Assembly: GCA_024364735.1 (NCBI GenBank)
Contig: JAGFNQ010005229.1
Coordinates: 490,281 to 554,280 of the forward strand
Length of the DNA stretch: 64,000 nt
Direction of reading: 5' to 3'
Origin: Boesenbergia rotunda
Taxonomy: Eukaryota; Streptophyta; Magnoliopsida; Zingiberales; Zingiberaceae
Part shown: in pieces, positions 1 through 10,783 of the stretch
Position numbering within the stretch: position 1 is the stretch's first letter
Layout of the letters: every line of letters starts with the position of its first letter
Program-made: the position numbers and the translations under genes
Notes under the pieces: model-generated
What the model was told of the DNA's origin: nothing
The model's input: the letters and a program-made list of their open reading frames with translations, nothing else
Databases searched by the model: none

Positions 1-1059
1 ATTTTATATTAAAAAATGTTAGAAATGAAAATATAGGGTACAGCAGACTGAATTAAAATATAGAGATGATTTTGAATAACTTTTGAAAATATTTTTTTTT
101 GAAAGGATATTGATTTGTGCTTTTAGGTCCTAGATATCTCACCCAGTTCTACGTGGTCAAACATGTTAACCTTATGGGTTGTGTGAGACAAATTTTTAAT
201 TTTGAAAATAAATGATTAAATTGAATTTTGAGAATAATTAATTTGAATTTGAGGATAATTAAGTTTAGAATAATTCAGTTGAATTTTATTTAATTGAATT
301 AATTTGAGTTTGATTGAATTGAATTAATTTGAGTTTGAATTAATTTGAGTTTGAATTCGATTTAGTTGGTTGGGTTGGACTCAACTTTTAGGTCCTAAGT
401 ATCTCACCCATTTCTAAGTGGCAAAACAGGATATCCTTAACTGTTTTGTGAGATGCATATTTTAATAGAAAGATTTATTTTGAAAAGAGGTATTTGAATC
501 TAAAATTAACTGAAAATTTGTGTTAGATTCGAATTTAACAAAAAATAATTTGAATTTGAATTTCAAAAATTGGCTTCCAGGTCTTGGCGAGGCACTAGGC
601 CTTCTTTGGCCGTAGCCTTATGGGATCATCCACCCTTTCCTTGACAAAGCCTTTTAATGAAATTTCATTTTCAAAATTATTCTTTGAAAAATTTCTGGTC
701 TAACTAGTTTGGGTCTTGGATCAGTAGCTTCGGCTAGTTCCACCAAATTGGCTTCCCTAACGTACTATCATCTCACCTCCACCCAATACTATGTTGTTCA
801 ATTTTCAATTAACTGATTTAGTCCCAATCCTTATTCTAAGCAAAAAATAAAACACATAATTAAAACAAACAATTGTCTAAGTAAGGTCACAATTGGAGTA
901 ATACTCCGGATTTTCGAAATCAGCAAGATTATGAATTAAATTTTCTAACTTATTGACCTTATGTTTTAGGGTTTCATTTTCTTGTTTCAATTTTTGAAAT
1001 TTGTTTTAATTAAGTTACATGAATCAATCACATTATTCAAGGTAAATAACGGATTTTCA
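1..1059 (-). mobile_element. Interior (post-gag spacer) of a minus-strand copia-type element
   Basis: AT-rich noncoding sequence that matches, block by block, the post-gag spacers of element A (about 8350-9000) and element B (about 18240-18800). Shared blocks include the segment with 'tctcaccca..tctacgtggtcaaacatgttaacc', the segment at about 570-660 ('ggcttccaggtcttggcgaggc') and the segment at about 700-795. No open frame of note. The block at 570-660 can fold, with GGCC arms around TTCTTT. It continues off the left edge. Confidence 0.6.
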
Positions 1060-2040
1060 AATACTGTAAATTTACCTTCGTTGATTGTTTGTCCGGCATT
1101 CTTGGTAGGCTCTTTTATCTGTGCATTCACTTTTGCAATGCCCGAACTCCTGGCACTTGAAGCATTGAATGCGACTTTTGTGCTTTCGTGCTTTTGGAAC
1201 TGATTCCTTTGTCGCCGATGGTGTAGACCGAGTCTTACGAGTAGGGCACTGATTTTGGTAGTGCCCTCTCTCCCTGCATGTGTAACAAATTACATGATTA
1301 AAATTTGAATTTACACTTTTACCTTTTGGTTCTTTATTGGGAATCTCCCCTTGATCATTGCCGCCTCGGATCTAGGCTCATCTTCTGATTCTGTGTCTGA
1401 GTCAGACTCGGGTACTGGTTGAAGTTCCTTCTGTGGTGGTTCTTTAGGAGTTTTCCCTGCAATAAAATTTACACCTTCCTCGACCATTATAGTATCTGTT
1501 TGATTATTTTAATTCTAAATTTGAAAAGAATTCGAAATCGGTTACCGTCTCAGTCAATTCGTCGTCTAATTCTGGTTCGATTTTGGATTCAGGTTCAGAC
1601 TCTGACTCGGCTGATTGTGCTTGGACTAAAGGGCAAGATAATTTACCTGGTCTTCTTCTTCATCTGAGATCTCTTGATGAAGGTTTACCAATTTTTCCCA
1701 GATTTCTCTAGCACATCTGCATGGACCTACTAGCTCGAGTTGCTCCTTGGTTAGCCGCATTGTAGGATTGCTGTTGCCCTTGCATCGGTCTCGATTTGAT
1801 TGAGGGTGTGTTCATCCAATTTGTCCCACTCGATGGATGACTCATCTTCTATGGGAAACGAGAATCCCGTTTGGATGATCTGCCATAACTCCATGTGGGC
1901 CTTCAGAAGGGACTCCATTTGACATCTCCAAACATGAAGTTCTCGCCGAAGAATAGTGGTGGACGTGCACTGTTCCACTCTTGGTTGGCCATTTAGGATA
2001 ATTCTTGCACACAGAGGGAAAAAGTAGAAATGTACCAAGA
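1060..2040 (-). pseudogene. Decayed copia-type gag, leftmost copy
   Basis: Minus-strand remnant of the gag seen intact in elements A and B. The N-terminal part (about 1751-2038) still reads like the DUF4219/UBN2 start, with the stretch 'MELWQIIQTG' followed by 'ARATAILQCG', but the first 30 codons are out of frame. A CCHC zinc knuckle survives at about 1255-1295 in another frame (C-YT-C-RERG-H-YQNQ-C). The frames do not join, so no functional protein is expected. Gag would form the particle and bind element RNA. Its primer site and LTR follow at 2463 and 2477. Confidence 0.65.
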
Positions 2041-2462
2041 CTTGGTCTTGGATTAGTAGTGCGGGAGAGAGAGAAAAATTAGCCTAAAAAACTATTGCAC
2101 GGATTCGAGGCAGATTAAAAAAAAAAATTTATGTCAAAATTTTGGAAAATGTTACTTTACCAATTTTGATGATAAAAAGTAAGACTTTAATGTTTGGAAA
2201 AAATTTGCTCAGATTAAGGTAGCACGATTTTCGAGAAAAAATAATATTAAAATAATAATAAAAAAAAGTTTATGACAAATTTTCAAAAGTTGATTATTTT
2301 GACAATTCTGACTTATGGTAAAAAAATGAGAATTCAAAATTGAAAAAAAAGGCGAAAAGATGTAGTGGTGTTGATTAAAAAAAAAGAAAAGAAATAAGAT
2401 AAAAAATTTCGTAAATCCGAAAAACTTTCAAACTGGTGGTTGCACCAAGTTTGAACTACCCC

Positions 2463-2474
2463 GCTCTGATACCA
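2463..2474 (-). other. Primer binding site (initiator tRNA-Met)
   Basis: The plus strand reads gctctgatacca, which is TGGTATCAGAGC on the minus strand, the classic plant copia primer site complementary to the 3' end of initiator tRNA-Met. It is separated by two bases from the LTR that starts at 2477, so it belongs to the element lying to its left. Confidence 0.9.
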
Positions 2475-2476
2475 CT

Positions 2477-3140
2477 TGTTGGATCGAGAAATGCGAGAGA
2501 GGGGGGGGGTGAATGTCGCAATTCGTTCGGACTTGATGTTCTTTGAAGAGGGTCGAGGCCCTCTTTATATAGGGCAGGGGGCGCCCGACATGCTCGGGGC
2601 GCCCCCCACGTGGCTTCTGATCCGGCGTGCTCTCGGTCGTGACTGATCGCTTCGACTTCGGGATAACAGTTGACTGGGGCGCCCGACGCGCACGGGGCGC
2701 CCGATTGACCGGTCAAACTTTATCACCGAGGCTTCGCGAGGGTGAGCTGCAGCCGCCTTCAGTGGCGTGGCACAGTGGGCGCCCGAGACACGCGGGCGCC
2801 CGATCTGCGCGGTGCCCGATTTGCGCGGCGCCCGCGACAAGAGGGCGCCCGACATGCGCGGGGCGCCCCCCCAACGCTGTGCAGTCGGAGGTTTACTTCT
2901 CTGCTGACTTTGGGTTGACTCTGGGGCGCCCGACACATCCGGGGCGCCCTACTCAGCTACGGCCTCACTCCTTTGAGGCTCTCTGAGCTGCAGAAACACA
3001 GTCCTTCGGTCCTGCATCCAGGGTTAGTCCAAAACAGCAAATAATAAGTTAGTTAAAACAGCCTTAGCTGTCTTGGTTCTGACTTTGAATCCTTTGCCAA
3101 TATCAAAACAAGGTTCGATCGGGTGCTTCCTGCACCAACA
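2477..3140 (-). mobile_element. Type-1 LTR, internally deleted (664 bp)
   Basis: Plus-strand edges are TGTTGGATCG and CACCAACA. It is bounded on the left by a primer site and on the right by a polypurine tract (atctccccc), so it serves as 5' LTR of the element to its left and 3' LTR of the remnant to its right. A minus-strand TATA box (TATATAAAG, about 2563-2571) lies directly downstream of an array of GGGCGCCC palindromes (2579-2950). Compared with the 1451-bp copy at 3361 it has lost two blocks, including the 50-bp minisatellite. One deletion joint falls at a shared 'ctttg'. Confidence 0.85.
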
Positions 3141-3358
3141 ATCTCCCCCTTTTTGATTATGGCTACACAATTCAAAGTTAAGGAAAAACTTATAACAGTT
3201 TAAGCACAAAAGGTTAAGCAATGAAGTATAACTATTTATGAATAGAATAAATCTAGAGTTGAAAAGGAAACAGGAAACATAATTTTTTCTTTTCCATAGT
3301 CTTTTCAAAAAGTTGAACTGAAAAATTGGTATAATTTTATTTCTAAGCTCTGATACCA
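3141..3358 (-). mobile_element. Collapsed element interior: polypurine tract plus primer site only
   Basis: Only about 218 bp separate two LTRs. The left end is the polypurine tract (minus GGGGGAGAT at 3141-3149) and the right end is the primer site (3347-3358). All coding sequence has been deleted, leaving the two cis sites that border the LTRs. Sequence 3141-3255 is nearly the same as 4812-4940. Confidence 0.8.
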
Positions 3359-3778
3359 CTTGTTGGATCGAGAATTGCGAGAGAGGGGGGGTGAATGTCG
3401 CAAATCGTTCGGATTTAAAAGAGCAAGTGCACAGCGGAATAAAATAGATTAAAACAACGCTAACACGATCGTCTTACTTGGTTCGGAGCCTAGGTCGACT
3501 CCTACTCCAAGGCCCACGGTCGTTGACCGTTTTCTGCGGGCAATTCTATAAGTTCGCAAAGTTTACAAATAGATTTTACAATAAGGCAGAATAGTAAACT
3601 TTAAATACAGAGCTCTTCGTTACCGACGTCTGGTGTAGATCAAAGTTTCGGAGCAGCAGGACGTCGTCAGCTTGAGTTGGAAGATTTCTGAAGCGTGTCG
3701 CGGAAGCAGAAGAGCACAGAAGCGTCGAAGCAATTGATTGTTGAAGAAGAGGGTCGAGGGTCCTTTATATAGGGCTGG

Positions 3779-4115
3779 GGGCGCCCGGGATGCTCGGGGC
3801 GCCCCCCACGTGGCTTTCGATCCGGCGAGCCCTCTGGTCAAGGCTGATCTCTGCTTCTTCGGGATCACCTTTGACTGGGGCGCCCGACGCGCGCGGGGCG
3901 CCCGGGTTGACCGGTCAAGGCTTCATCTTCTTCGCGAGGGTGAGCTTCTGCAGCTGCCAGTGGCGTGGCACAGTGGGCGCCCGCGACTCGCGGGGCGTCC
4001 GACGCGCGCGGGGCGCCCGAAACATCCGGGGCGCCCCCAAATGTGCTGCTGTCGGGGCGTTTACTTGCTCTGCTGACTTTGGGTTGACTCTGTGGCGCCC
4101 GAAACATCCGGGGCG
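3779..4115. repeat. GGCGCC palindrome array upstream of the LTR TATA box
   Basis: About eight GGGCGCCC/GGGGCGCC cores in 340 bp, many in inverted pairs. For example arms GGGGGCGCCC and GGGGCGCCCCC face each other across about ten bases. Between them is TTGACCGGTCAA, a palindrome made of two head-to-head W-box cores. The array stops about 8 bp short of the minus-strand TATA box. Equivalent arrays lie at 2579-2950, 11676-12015, 12751-13125 and 33982-34270. Confidence 0.85.
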
Positions 4116-4380
4116 CCCTACTCAGCTACTGCCTCACTCCTTTGAGGCTCTCTGAGCTGCAGAAACACAGTCCTTCGGTCCTGCATCCAGGGTTAGTCCA
4201 AAACAGCAATTAATAAGTTAATTTTACACAGCCTTGGCTGTCTTGGTTCTGGCTTTGGGTCTCCAAAATGGAGCCCTAGGTCGAACCGACGCCTAATGTT
4301 CCCTCAAGGGGAACGCGTCCTCACCTACTCCTCTCGGGAGAATTTACCTGGTGCCAACCGGCTCCTCCAGTTGGACTTTT

Positions 4381-4705
4381 GCCTGACGGTCCTTTGTCAG
4401 GGCTTGGATGCCGAGCTGTCCTTCGCCCGGTGCCTAGCATTCCTTCGCTAGGGCTTTAGTCCCAGGCTGTCCTTCGCCTAGAGCCTAGCAGTCCTTCACT
4501 AGGTCTTGGATGCTGGTAGTCCTTCGCCAGTTGCCTAGCAGTCCTTCGCTAGGGCTTGGATGCTGGCAGTCCTTCGCCAGTTGCCTAGCAGTCCTTTGCT
4601 AGGGCTTGGATACTGGCAGTCCTTCGCCAGGTGCCTAGCAGTCCTTCGCTAGGGCTTTGATACTGGCAGTCCTTCGCCAGGTGCCTAGCAGTCCTTCGCT
4701 AGGGA
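4381..4705. repeat. 50-bp minisatellite of alternating hairpins
   Basis: Tandem units of about 50 bp. Each unit has two small inverted repeats around a near-constant loop: CCTAGC / AGTCCTTC / GCTAGG, then CTGGC / AGTCCTTC / GCCAG. Flanking variants keep pairing by changing both arms: CTGAC with GTCAG (loop GGTCCTTT) and AGGC with GCCT (loop TGTCCTTC). Homologous arrays are at 12285-12430, 13390-13760 and 34540-34835. Confidence 0.85.
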
Positions 4706-4811
4706 TTTTTCTGCACACTCAGTGAACAACGTTAGATCACAAATAACCCTTAACTTTGAATCCTTTGCCAATATCAAAACAAGGTTCGATCGGGTGCTTC
4801 CTGCACCAACA

Positions 4812-6445
4812 ATCTCCCCCTTTTTGATTATGGCTACACAATTCAAAGTTAAGGAAAAACTTATAACAGTTTAAGCACAAAAGGTTAAGCAATGAAGTAT
4901 AACTATTTATGAATAGAATAAATCTAGAGTTGAAAAAAAATATTTATTTTTCATACTCCCCCTAAAACCCTGAATACTTGTATTTACAACTCTTAACTTT
5001 GACCTTTCCTCCCCCTTTGACATATATCAAAAACAGGCATGGGTGAACAAGGAATCTAACAGGAATTTATGAGTTTTTCTAAGTGCTTCATGTTTTTGAC
5101 AAAGTATTTCAAAAACAGAGTAAAAATATTTTCAAAACTTTTTACACTTAGATAATTTTCAAGTATAAAGCAAGTACTTTTGAGAAGTTTGAAAAATTAA
5201 GTGTCAGGTACTTGGTTTAAAAATAGTTAAGTACTAAACTCATTTAAATACTTGAAATAAATTTTTGAAAGGAATTGTTAAGTACTTAGAAATAATTTTT
5301 GAGAAAGACTTAGAAATAATTTTTGAAAGAAATAGTTAAGTAATTGGAAAAAAATGTTAAGTACTTAAGTTGTATTTTAAAAAAAATTAAGTAAAAAATC
5401 AAGTACTTAAATTGATTTTGAAAAAATTAAGTACTTCGGATGTTTTTGAAATTCAAATTTGAAAATTTTGATTCCCTCTTTTCTTTCCTATCTCTCCCCC
5501 TTAATGTTAAATTCTTCTCCTTTGACCATTTTTAAGTTCAATTAAGAAAAATATTTTGAAGGAAGTGATAAGGAGAATGTTTGTGTATCAGAGCCTATGA
5601 ATTTTGAAAGCAAAAAGATACTTAGAATAATTTTGAAGGCATAAAAAAAACTTAAATTTCTAGATTAAATCCATTTTAAAAAATGTATTTGTAGACAAAT
5701 CTTTAAAAGCTTCATGCACTTAGAACACTTTTGCCTTGAAAAATATTTATACTTTTGGAAACATTATATTTTGAAAAATAGCAGTACTTTTTGAAAGATA
5801 TTATGCATTTTTGAAGACATAAGTACTTTTGAAATAAATTATGATTTGAAACACATAAATACTTTTAGAAAAATATTTTACTTGACTAGGTTTCTTTTCC
5901 AGTCTGACACAATCCTAGGAAACCTTGTTGATTACAAGGACATTTCCCTAAGTGTCCTGGAAAAGTTCTCCAATTCAAGTAAATACTATCTCCAAAAAAA
6001 ATGATAGTACTTTGAAAGTATATGCTAGTACATTTTGAAAAATGTATGATCTTTTGAAGACACAATATTTTGCTTGACTTGGTTTATTTTTCAGTCTGAC
6101 ACAATCCTAGGAAACCTTGTTGACTACAAGGATATTTTCCTAAGTATCCTGGAAATTCGCCAACCCAAGTAAATATTATTTCAAAAGCAATTTCATAGGC
6201 CACAATAATAATAATATTTTGAACGAAAAATTATTTATGTTTTCAAAAGGATTTTAAACTTGCAGTGCATGAAAACATATATTTTGAAAAATTTTCAACA
6301 ATTCTTTTAATTTGATAAAAGAATTGTAGTAACTTTCAAAAAAAAAAAAAAAAGATTAGCATAGTTCAAGTAGAAGTCTAGTACAAGTCAACAGAAGTCA
6401 ACCCTACTCAGTAGGGGTAGTCAAATGGGTACATGTCCAAGTCAT
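4812..6445 (-). mobile_element. Element A 3' untranslated interior with polypurine tract
   Basis: Begins with the polypurine tract (minus ATCAAAAAGGGGGAGAT, 4812-4828), which primes plus-strand DNA. The rest is AT-rich and noncoding, with runs such as 'aagtacttaagtt'. A block of about 110 bp at 5881-5990 is repeated at 6061-6175 (shared 'cagtctgacacaatcctagg'). No coding frame is credible in this 1.6 kb. Confidence 0.7.
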
Positions 6446-7721
6446 CTAAGAGGAGGAACCAGGAGGATCAAATGGGCCCGGCTGCCATGCATCAAATCGT
6501 GTCATGATCTCATGGTACTGTGCATTCCAGGCTTCTCTATCGGCTGTGAGGGTACTCATAATGTTGTTGTAGTAGCCTAAGTTTGTCTCTTGGTCTTCAA
6601 TATGGTACGCTTCTACTTCTTCTCTGAGGCTCTGGACGTGCGTCTCGAGTCGTGTAACTCTCTCGTACAAGGTCGGTGGAGCGGGCTGATCTACCTCTGC
6701 TGCTAAGTCGGCAACGTCGACCTCGACCTCCTCGTCAGCAATGTCCTGTGCGGCTGGTCCGGCGTCGCCAAGTCAGAACCCCGGTGCCCGAGACGTCTAT
6801 ACCGGCTAAAGAAAAGTTTCTAAATCCTATTTCGTCGAATTCGGTCATCGTGGTAATCTCGCCGTCAGCGATATTTCGGCCGTGGTGGTGGAGGATAGAG
6901 GTGATGACGTGGCAGTAGGGAGTGCGGATCCGCCCCTTAGTGGATACACTAGAGGCATGTAGGATACAGTGGAAGAGGTGAAGGCCTATATCTATGTCCA
7001 GATGGTGGATAAGGGCATAGAGAAGAAAAGTGTGAAAGGGTTTCATGGTGGCTGTGTCCCTAGTGGACAAAGGAAGGATGCAACGGACAATTACTCTGTA
7101 GAGAGCGTAGTCCTGAATCGGGAGTCGGGTGGAGTGGAACTGCCCTCCTGCAGGGTCCATGGCTTCCCCAAAGAAATAGTTGTATAAGGTGTTCAGGTCA
7201 ATATGAGAGTAAGGGGCGTCGAAGGGCGGGTTCCTTGGAGGGTAGCAACAGAAGATGGACTGAGATGGTCGGAGTCCCAAAAATCGGTTCAGTAGGGTAG
7301 GAGTGATGCTCAAGGGCATTCCTTGAACGGTAGTGACGAAACTCAAGTGGTCTTGCCTAACTATGTTGTTATAGAATTCTGCACATAGGGTGTTGTTGAT
7401 CGAATGTGTGCAGAATACGAGGTTATCTAGTTGATAGAAGTTAATTGCGGACATTGCGACTGGACAGGATTGGGAGAAGAAATGACGGTTAAGGTAGCTT
7501 GTTTTAATCGGAATGTAGGTGGTTTGTGCAAACTTGTTACAAAGTGCTAGGTTAGGAAATCTAGGGTCGGGACTGGGCTCATTACCGAGGTTCGACTGAA
7601 CTGCTCGGCGTTTTCTAAGTGTAGAAAAAATAAGTGATTAAGGATAAAGAAGGAGTGTGCAAAAAAATTTGTAATTTAAGAAAGATTAATTGCACAACTA
7701 AATTTCATACCTTGGAGGCAT
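6446..7721 (-). pseudogene. ORF2 of element A: spliced, single-frameshift extra gene
   Basis: An extra gene between gag and the 3' LTR. Exon 1 is 7711-7721 (ATGCCTCCAAG), the intron is 7615-7710 (96 bp, GT...AG) and exon 2 is 7614-6446. Splicing gives the start MPPRKRRAVQ, a basic nuclear-localisation-like cluster, followed without a stop by the long frame through 'FYQLDNLVFCTHS' and 'YALIHHLDIDIGLHLFH'. One frameshift near 6765 separates this from a C-terminal part rich in acidic residues and heptads (coiled coil) ending PPGSSS. Restored length would be about 390 residues. The pattern resembles the Pfam 'putative plant transposon protein' family (PF20167-like), recognised by eye. Function is unknown. 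Copies with the same gene structure occur in B and C. Confidence 0.75.
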
Positions 7722-7823
7722 GGTTGAGGCAAGGGAAGGCTTAGGTTCACTTGATCCACAAGAATGAGGCAAAGGGAAGAAGGAGAGTGAGATGTGGTGT
7801 GGGAAATGAGGGAGTCTCGGGTC

Positions 7824-7832
7824 CCTTTTATA
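7824..7832 (-). promoter_or_regulatory. TATA box of ORF2, element A
   Basis: The minus strand reads TATAAAAGG inside ACTATAAAAGGGACCC. It lies about 105 bp before the ORF2 start codon and is followed by a CT-rich leader. The very similar ACTATAAAAGGGAG occurs at the LTR promoter of element B (21165-21173). Hence ORF2 probably has its own promoter. Confidence 0.7.
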
Positions 7833-7842
7833 GTGGTTGATG

Positions 7843-8216
7843 GGGGGGCGCCCGACGGGTCACGGGCGCCCTTTACAGGTTGGTTTTGCCTCGGGCAGGG
7901 AAAAGGTCTGTAGGGGTGCCCGACAGGTCACGGGCGCCCTTCTCAAAAGCTGTTTGTTAGCAGCTTTTGACTGCTTTAATCAGTGTGGGAGACAGGTTTT
8001 GATGGGGGCGCCCGACAGGTCACGGGCGCCCTTCTCAAAGGCTGTTTGACTGCAGCTTTTGACTGCTTTAGTCAGCGTGGGGGACAGGAGTGTATAGGGG
8101 CGCCCGACAGATTACGGGCGCCCTTAACAAGTCGGTCAATTGCAGCTTTTGCTGCTTTGACTGGGCTGGTACCTTTTCAGTGTTGTCAGGGGCGCCCGAC
8201 AGGTTACGGGCGCCCT
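7843..8216. repeat. GGCGCC hairpin array in front of ORF2, element A
   Basis: Five regularly spaced inverted repeats, one every 70-90 bp. The best have arms GGGCGCCCG and CGGGCGCCC around an 8-nt loop ACAGGTCA. Spacers carry repeated 'gcagcttttgactgctttga'. The array ends about 11 bp upstream of the ORF2 TATA box on the minus strand, the same order as in the LTR promoter. Confidence 0.85.
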
Positions 8217-8227
8217 ACATACCAGAC

Positions 8228-8320
8228 TTTTGACTGTTTTGACCAGGTTTGACTGTTTGACTCCGTTTGACTGTGTTTGATCATGTTTGACTAGGTTAAT
8301 CATAGTTTGACCATGATTAT
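8228..8320. promoter_or_regulatory. Cluster of W-box-like TTGAC motifs
   Basis: About seven TTGAC[C/T] motifs in 90 bp, spaced 9-15 bp apart. TTGAC[C/T] is the W-box bound by WRKY factors. The cluster lies upstream of the palindrome array and ORF2 TATA box. Element B has a matching cluster at 18026-18098. Binding is inferred from the motif only. Confidence 0.5.
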
Positions 8321-8976
8321 GAAAGCACAAGCAAGGTGGTTTAATTTGAGCTTAATTTTCCTGTCTCACTGAATCTAGGGTTTTCAAAACATGTTAACCT
8401 TAAGGTTTTTGTGAGACAGGTTTGAAGGTAAAAATTAATTTTGAAAGGAATTTTCATTTATTTTGAAAAGTTATTTACTTTTGAAAAAAAAAACAGAAAG
8501 TTTTGAAAACAGATTAAGTGTTTTTCAAAAAGATAATAATTTTGAGAAGTAGAAGTTTTGAAAAACAGATTAGAATCTATAATTATTTGAAATTTGAGTT
8601 AGATTCGAATTTGACAAAAGTTAATTTGAATTTGAATTTCAGAAATTGGCTTCCAGGTCTTGGCGAGGCACTAGGCCTTCTTTGGCCGAAGCCTTATGGG
8701 ATCATCCACCCTTTCCTTGACAAAGCCTTTTAATGAAATTTCATTTTCAAATTAAATTAGGTCATTTTCTGGTCTAACTAGCTTGGGTCTTGGATCGGTA
8801 GCTTCGGCTAGTTCCGCCAAATTGGCTTCCCTAACGTACTATCATCTCACCTCCTCCCAATACTATGTTTTCAATTTTCAAGTAATTTTAATCCTTAAAT
8901 CTAAGAATTCCTTAAATCTAAGCATGGCAATTTGCAAGAAATTAAATAAACACACAATCAATCAATTAAAAAAAAA
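8321..8976 (-). mobile_element. Element A spacer between gag and the ORF2 promoter
   Basis: AT-rich sequence with conserved islands (about 8355-8420, 8640-8735, 8770-8870) shared with 120-800 and 18240-18765. No protease, integrase, reverse transcriptase or RNase H motif was found in any frame, so pol is absent, not merely broken. Confidence 0.65.
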
Positions 8977-10620
8977 CTATCTAATAAAAATTGTTTTGAT
9001 TTTGGCTCCCCCTGGACTATAGCCTCTATATGGGTTAGGCAAGAGATGAATCTTGTCCTTGGGGATCCAAAATTGATTTGAACCAGTTGGGTTAGTCAGG
9101 CACAGTTTTGGCACCCATGCCTGAACCTTAGGTCTTGACTGGTTCAGTACAGCAAAGTAAGATCTTTGCCGAGATTTGGTTCTATAGCCAAGTCCGGATC
9201 AGTTTAGAACAGACTTCTGTTTTCCCAGAATCATATCAAGATTCTTGGAACCAGAAGTGAATCGTTCTAAAGCTGTTCTTAAATCCTTGACTTGAGTTTT
9301 CAGGGAGAAATTCTCTGATTCAAGTTTCTCAACTTGATCAGGGGTTTCTTCCTGAATTTTCTCAGTTAAGGAATTAGAATCAGCTCCCTCTTTCAGGAGT
9401 TTTACTTCCTGTCGGAGGGACTCGATTCGGAGTTTGGCTTTCGCCAAATCTCGGGATAGATAGGAAATAAGAGAATTTAATTGCGATTTTGAAAAGCCCG
9501 TTACCTTTATTTCGCCGTCGTCGGAGAAAGTCAGTTTGCCGTCGTCCCGGTCCGAGTCTGAGTCAGTCTCGATTTGATCCGAAGCGGTCAGGGCTAGAAG
9601 ATTTGACTGAGGTGCTTCTTCTTCTTCTTCTGAGGAAGACTCATCCCAGGTTGCTTGGAGTGCCTTCTTCTTTCTGGTCTTTTTGGACTCCTTTAGGCTT
9701 GGACATTCGGTCTTGTAGTGGCCCTTCTTCTTGCATTCGTAGCAGGTTACGTTGGGCTTGTGTTTGTCAGTTGCTGGTTCAGCTGGTTCATCCTTTCTTC
9801 GGCTTGTTCTTCGTGTGTTGGTTTGGTTTTTCAACCTTTTGTAGTAGCTTCGAGCTAGCCGGACCAGTTCTGATTGATCCTCTTCTTCTATTTCTGAATC
9901 TGAGGTAGATTCAGGATCAACTTGAATTTTCTTCTTGGTCATTTTCCCTGTTTTCCCTGCAAAAAAAGCTATACTTTTCTCGACCAAATTGGAGTTAGTC
10001 TGTTCATGCAGCTCAAGTTCAGAAAATAACTCATCTAGCTTAATTTTTGAAAGATCCCTAGAGACCTTGTATGCATCTACCATAGATGCCCACAAGGTGG
10101 TCCTAGGGAATGCATTTAGGGCGTACCTTATCAGATCACGGTTTTGAACCTGGTGACCTATTGCGTGAAGACCATTCATTACCTCTTGAATTCTTGCGTG
10201 GAGTTGGGCTGCTGTCTCGTTATCTGCCATTTTGATGGTGAAGAGCTTGTTCAGTAGCAGGTCCCTTTTGCTGATCCTCGTGTCTGAGGTTCCTTCGTGG
10301 AGCTCGATTAGTTTAGCCCATAACTCCTTTGCACTGTTGAAGGGGCCTACTCGGTTCAGCTCCTCTTTCGTTAATCCGCATTGGAGAGTCTGAGTTGCTT
10401 TGGCGTCAGCTTCAATTTTGCGTTTGAGAGTGTTGTCCCACTCCCAGTAGCTTTGTGGAATTCCTTCTGTATTTTGTGGGATCTCCAGACCGGACTGGAT
10501 AATGATCCACATGTCCACCTGAGTTTTCAGGTGGACCTCCATGCGACTTTTCCAGTAGGAAAAGTCTTCTCCACTAAAGAGTGGAGGTCTAGCGGTGCTG
10601 TATCCCTCTTGCATAGACAT
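8977..10620 (-). pseudogene. Gag of element A, long frame with one premature stop
   Basis: Copia-type gag. The first 473 codons (10620-9199) are fully open. Order: DUF4219-like start with 'RPPLFSGEDFSYWKSRMEVH' (residues 11-30), UBN2 gag domain (about 85-205), basic linker, CCHC zinc knuckle C-YE-C-KKKG-H-YKTE-C near residue 295, acidic run SSSEEEEE, and a C-terminal coiled coil (about 370-460). A TGA at 9199-9201 interrupts it. The same frame then runs about 73 codons more to 8977, matching the C-terminus of the element B gag, where this codon is CGA. The truncated 473-residue protein may still be made. It lies just downstream of the primer site and has no pol behind it. Confidence 0.85.
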
Positions 10621-10769
10621 TTACACTAAAAAGAAATTTACAAAAGAAATGTCCCAAGACTTGGTCTTGGATTAGTAGTGCGAGATAAAAAAATGATTAG
10701 AAAAAAAAATAAAAAAAAATCCGAAAAAAAATATTCCAAACTGGTGGTTGCACCAAGTTTGAAAACCCC

Positions 10770-10781
10770 GCTCTGATACCA
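10770..10781 (-). other. Primer binding site of element A
   Basis: Minus-strand TGGTATCAGAGC, two bases from the LTR starting at 10784 and about 150 bp upstream of the gag start codon. It marks the 5' end of the element A interior. Confidence 0.9.
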
Positions 10782-10783
10782 CT

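Larger units (their letters stand above)
3361..4811 (-). mobile_element. Type-1 LTR, full length (1451 bp), 3' LTR of element A
   Basis: TGTTGGATCG...CACCAACA ends, primer site on the left (3347-3358) and polypurine tract on the right (from 4812). Reading the minus strand in order: a 50-bp minisatellite, GGCGCC palindromes (4115 down to 3779), a TATA box TATATAAAG (3763-3771) and then about 400 bp to the LTR end, giving a likely transcription start near 3730. Several reading frames inside the GC-rich part are products of the palindrome array and not genes. Confidence 0.9.

Noticed and set aside
2463..2474. TGGTATCAGAGC considered as part of a tRNA gene
   Set aside because: Only the primer-complementary 12 bases are present beside each LTR. 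No cloverleaf or promoter boxes around it, so these are primer sites.
2456..4155. Overlapping reading frames rich in Gly, Ala, Pro and Arg on both strands (also at 11313-12084, 12593-13215, 33833-34060)
   Set aside because: They are produced by the GC-rich palindrome array of the LTR, occur in several frames at once and have no domain features.
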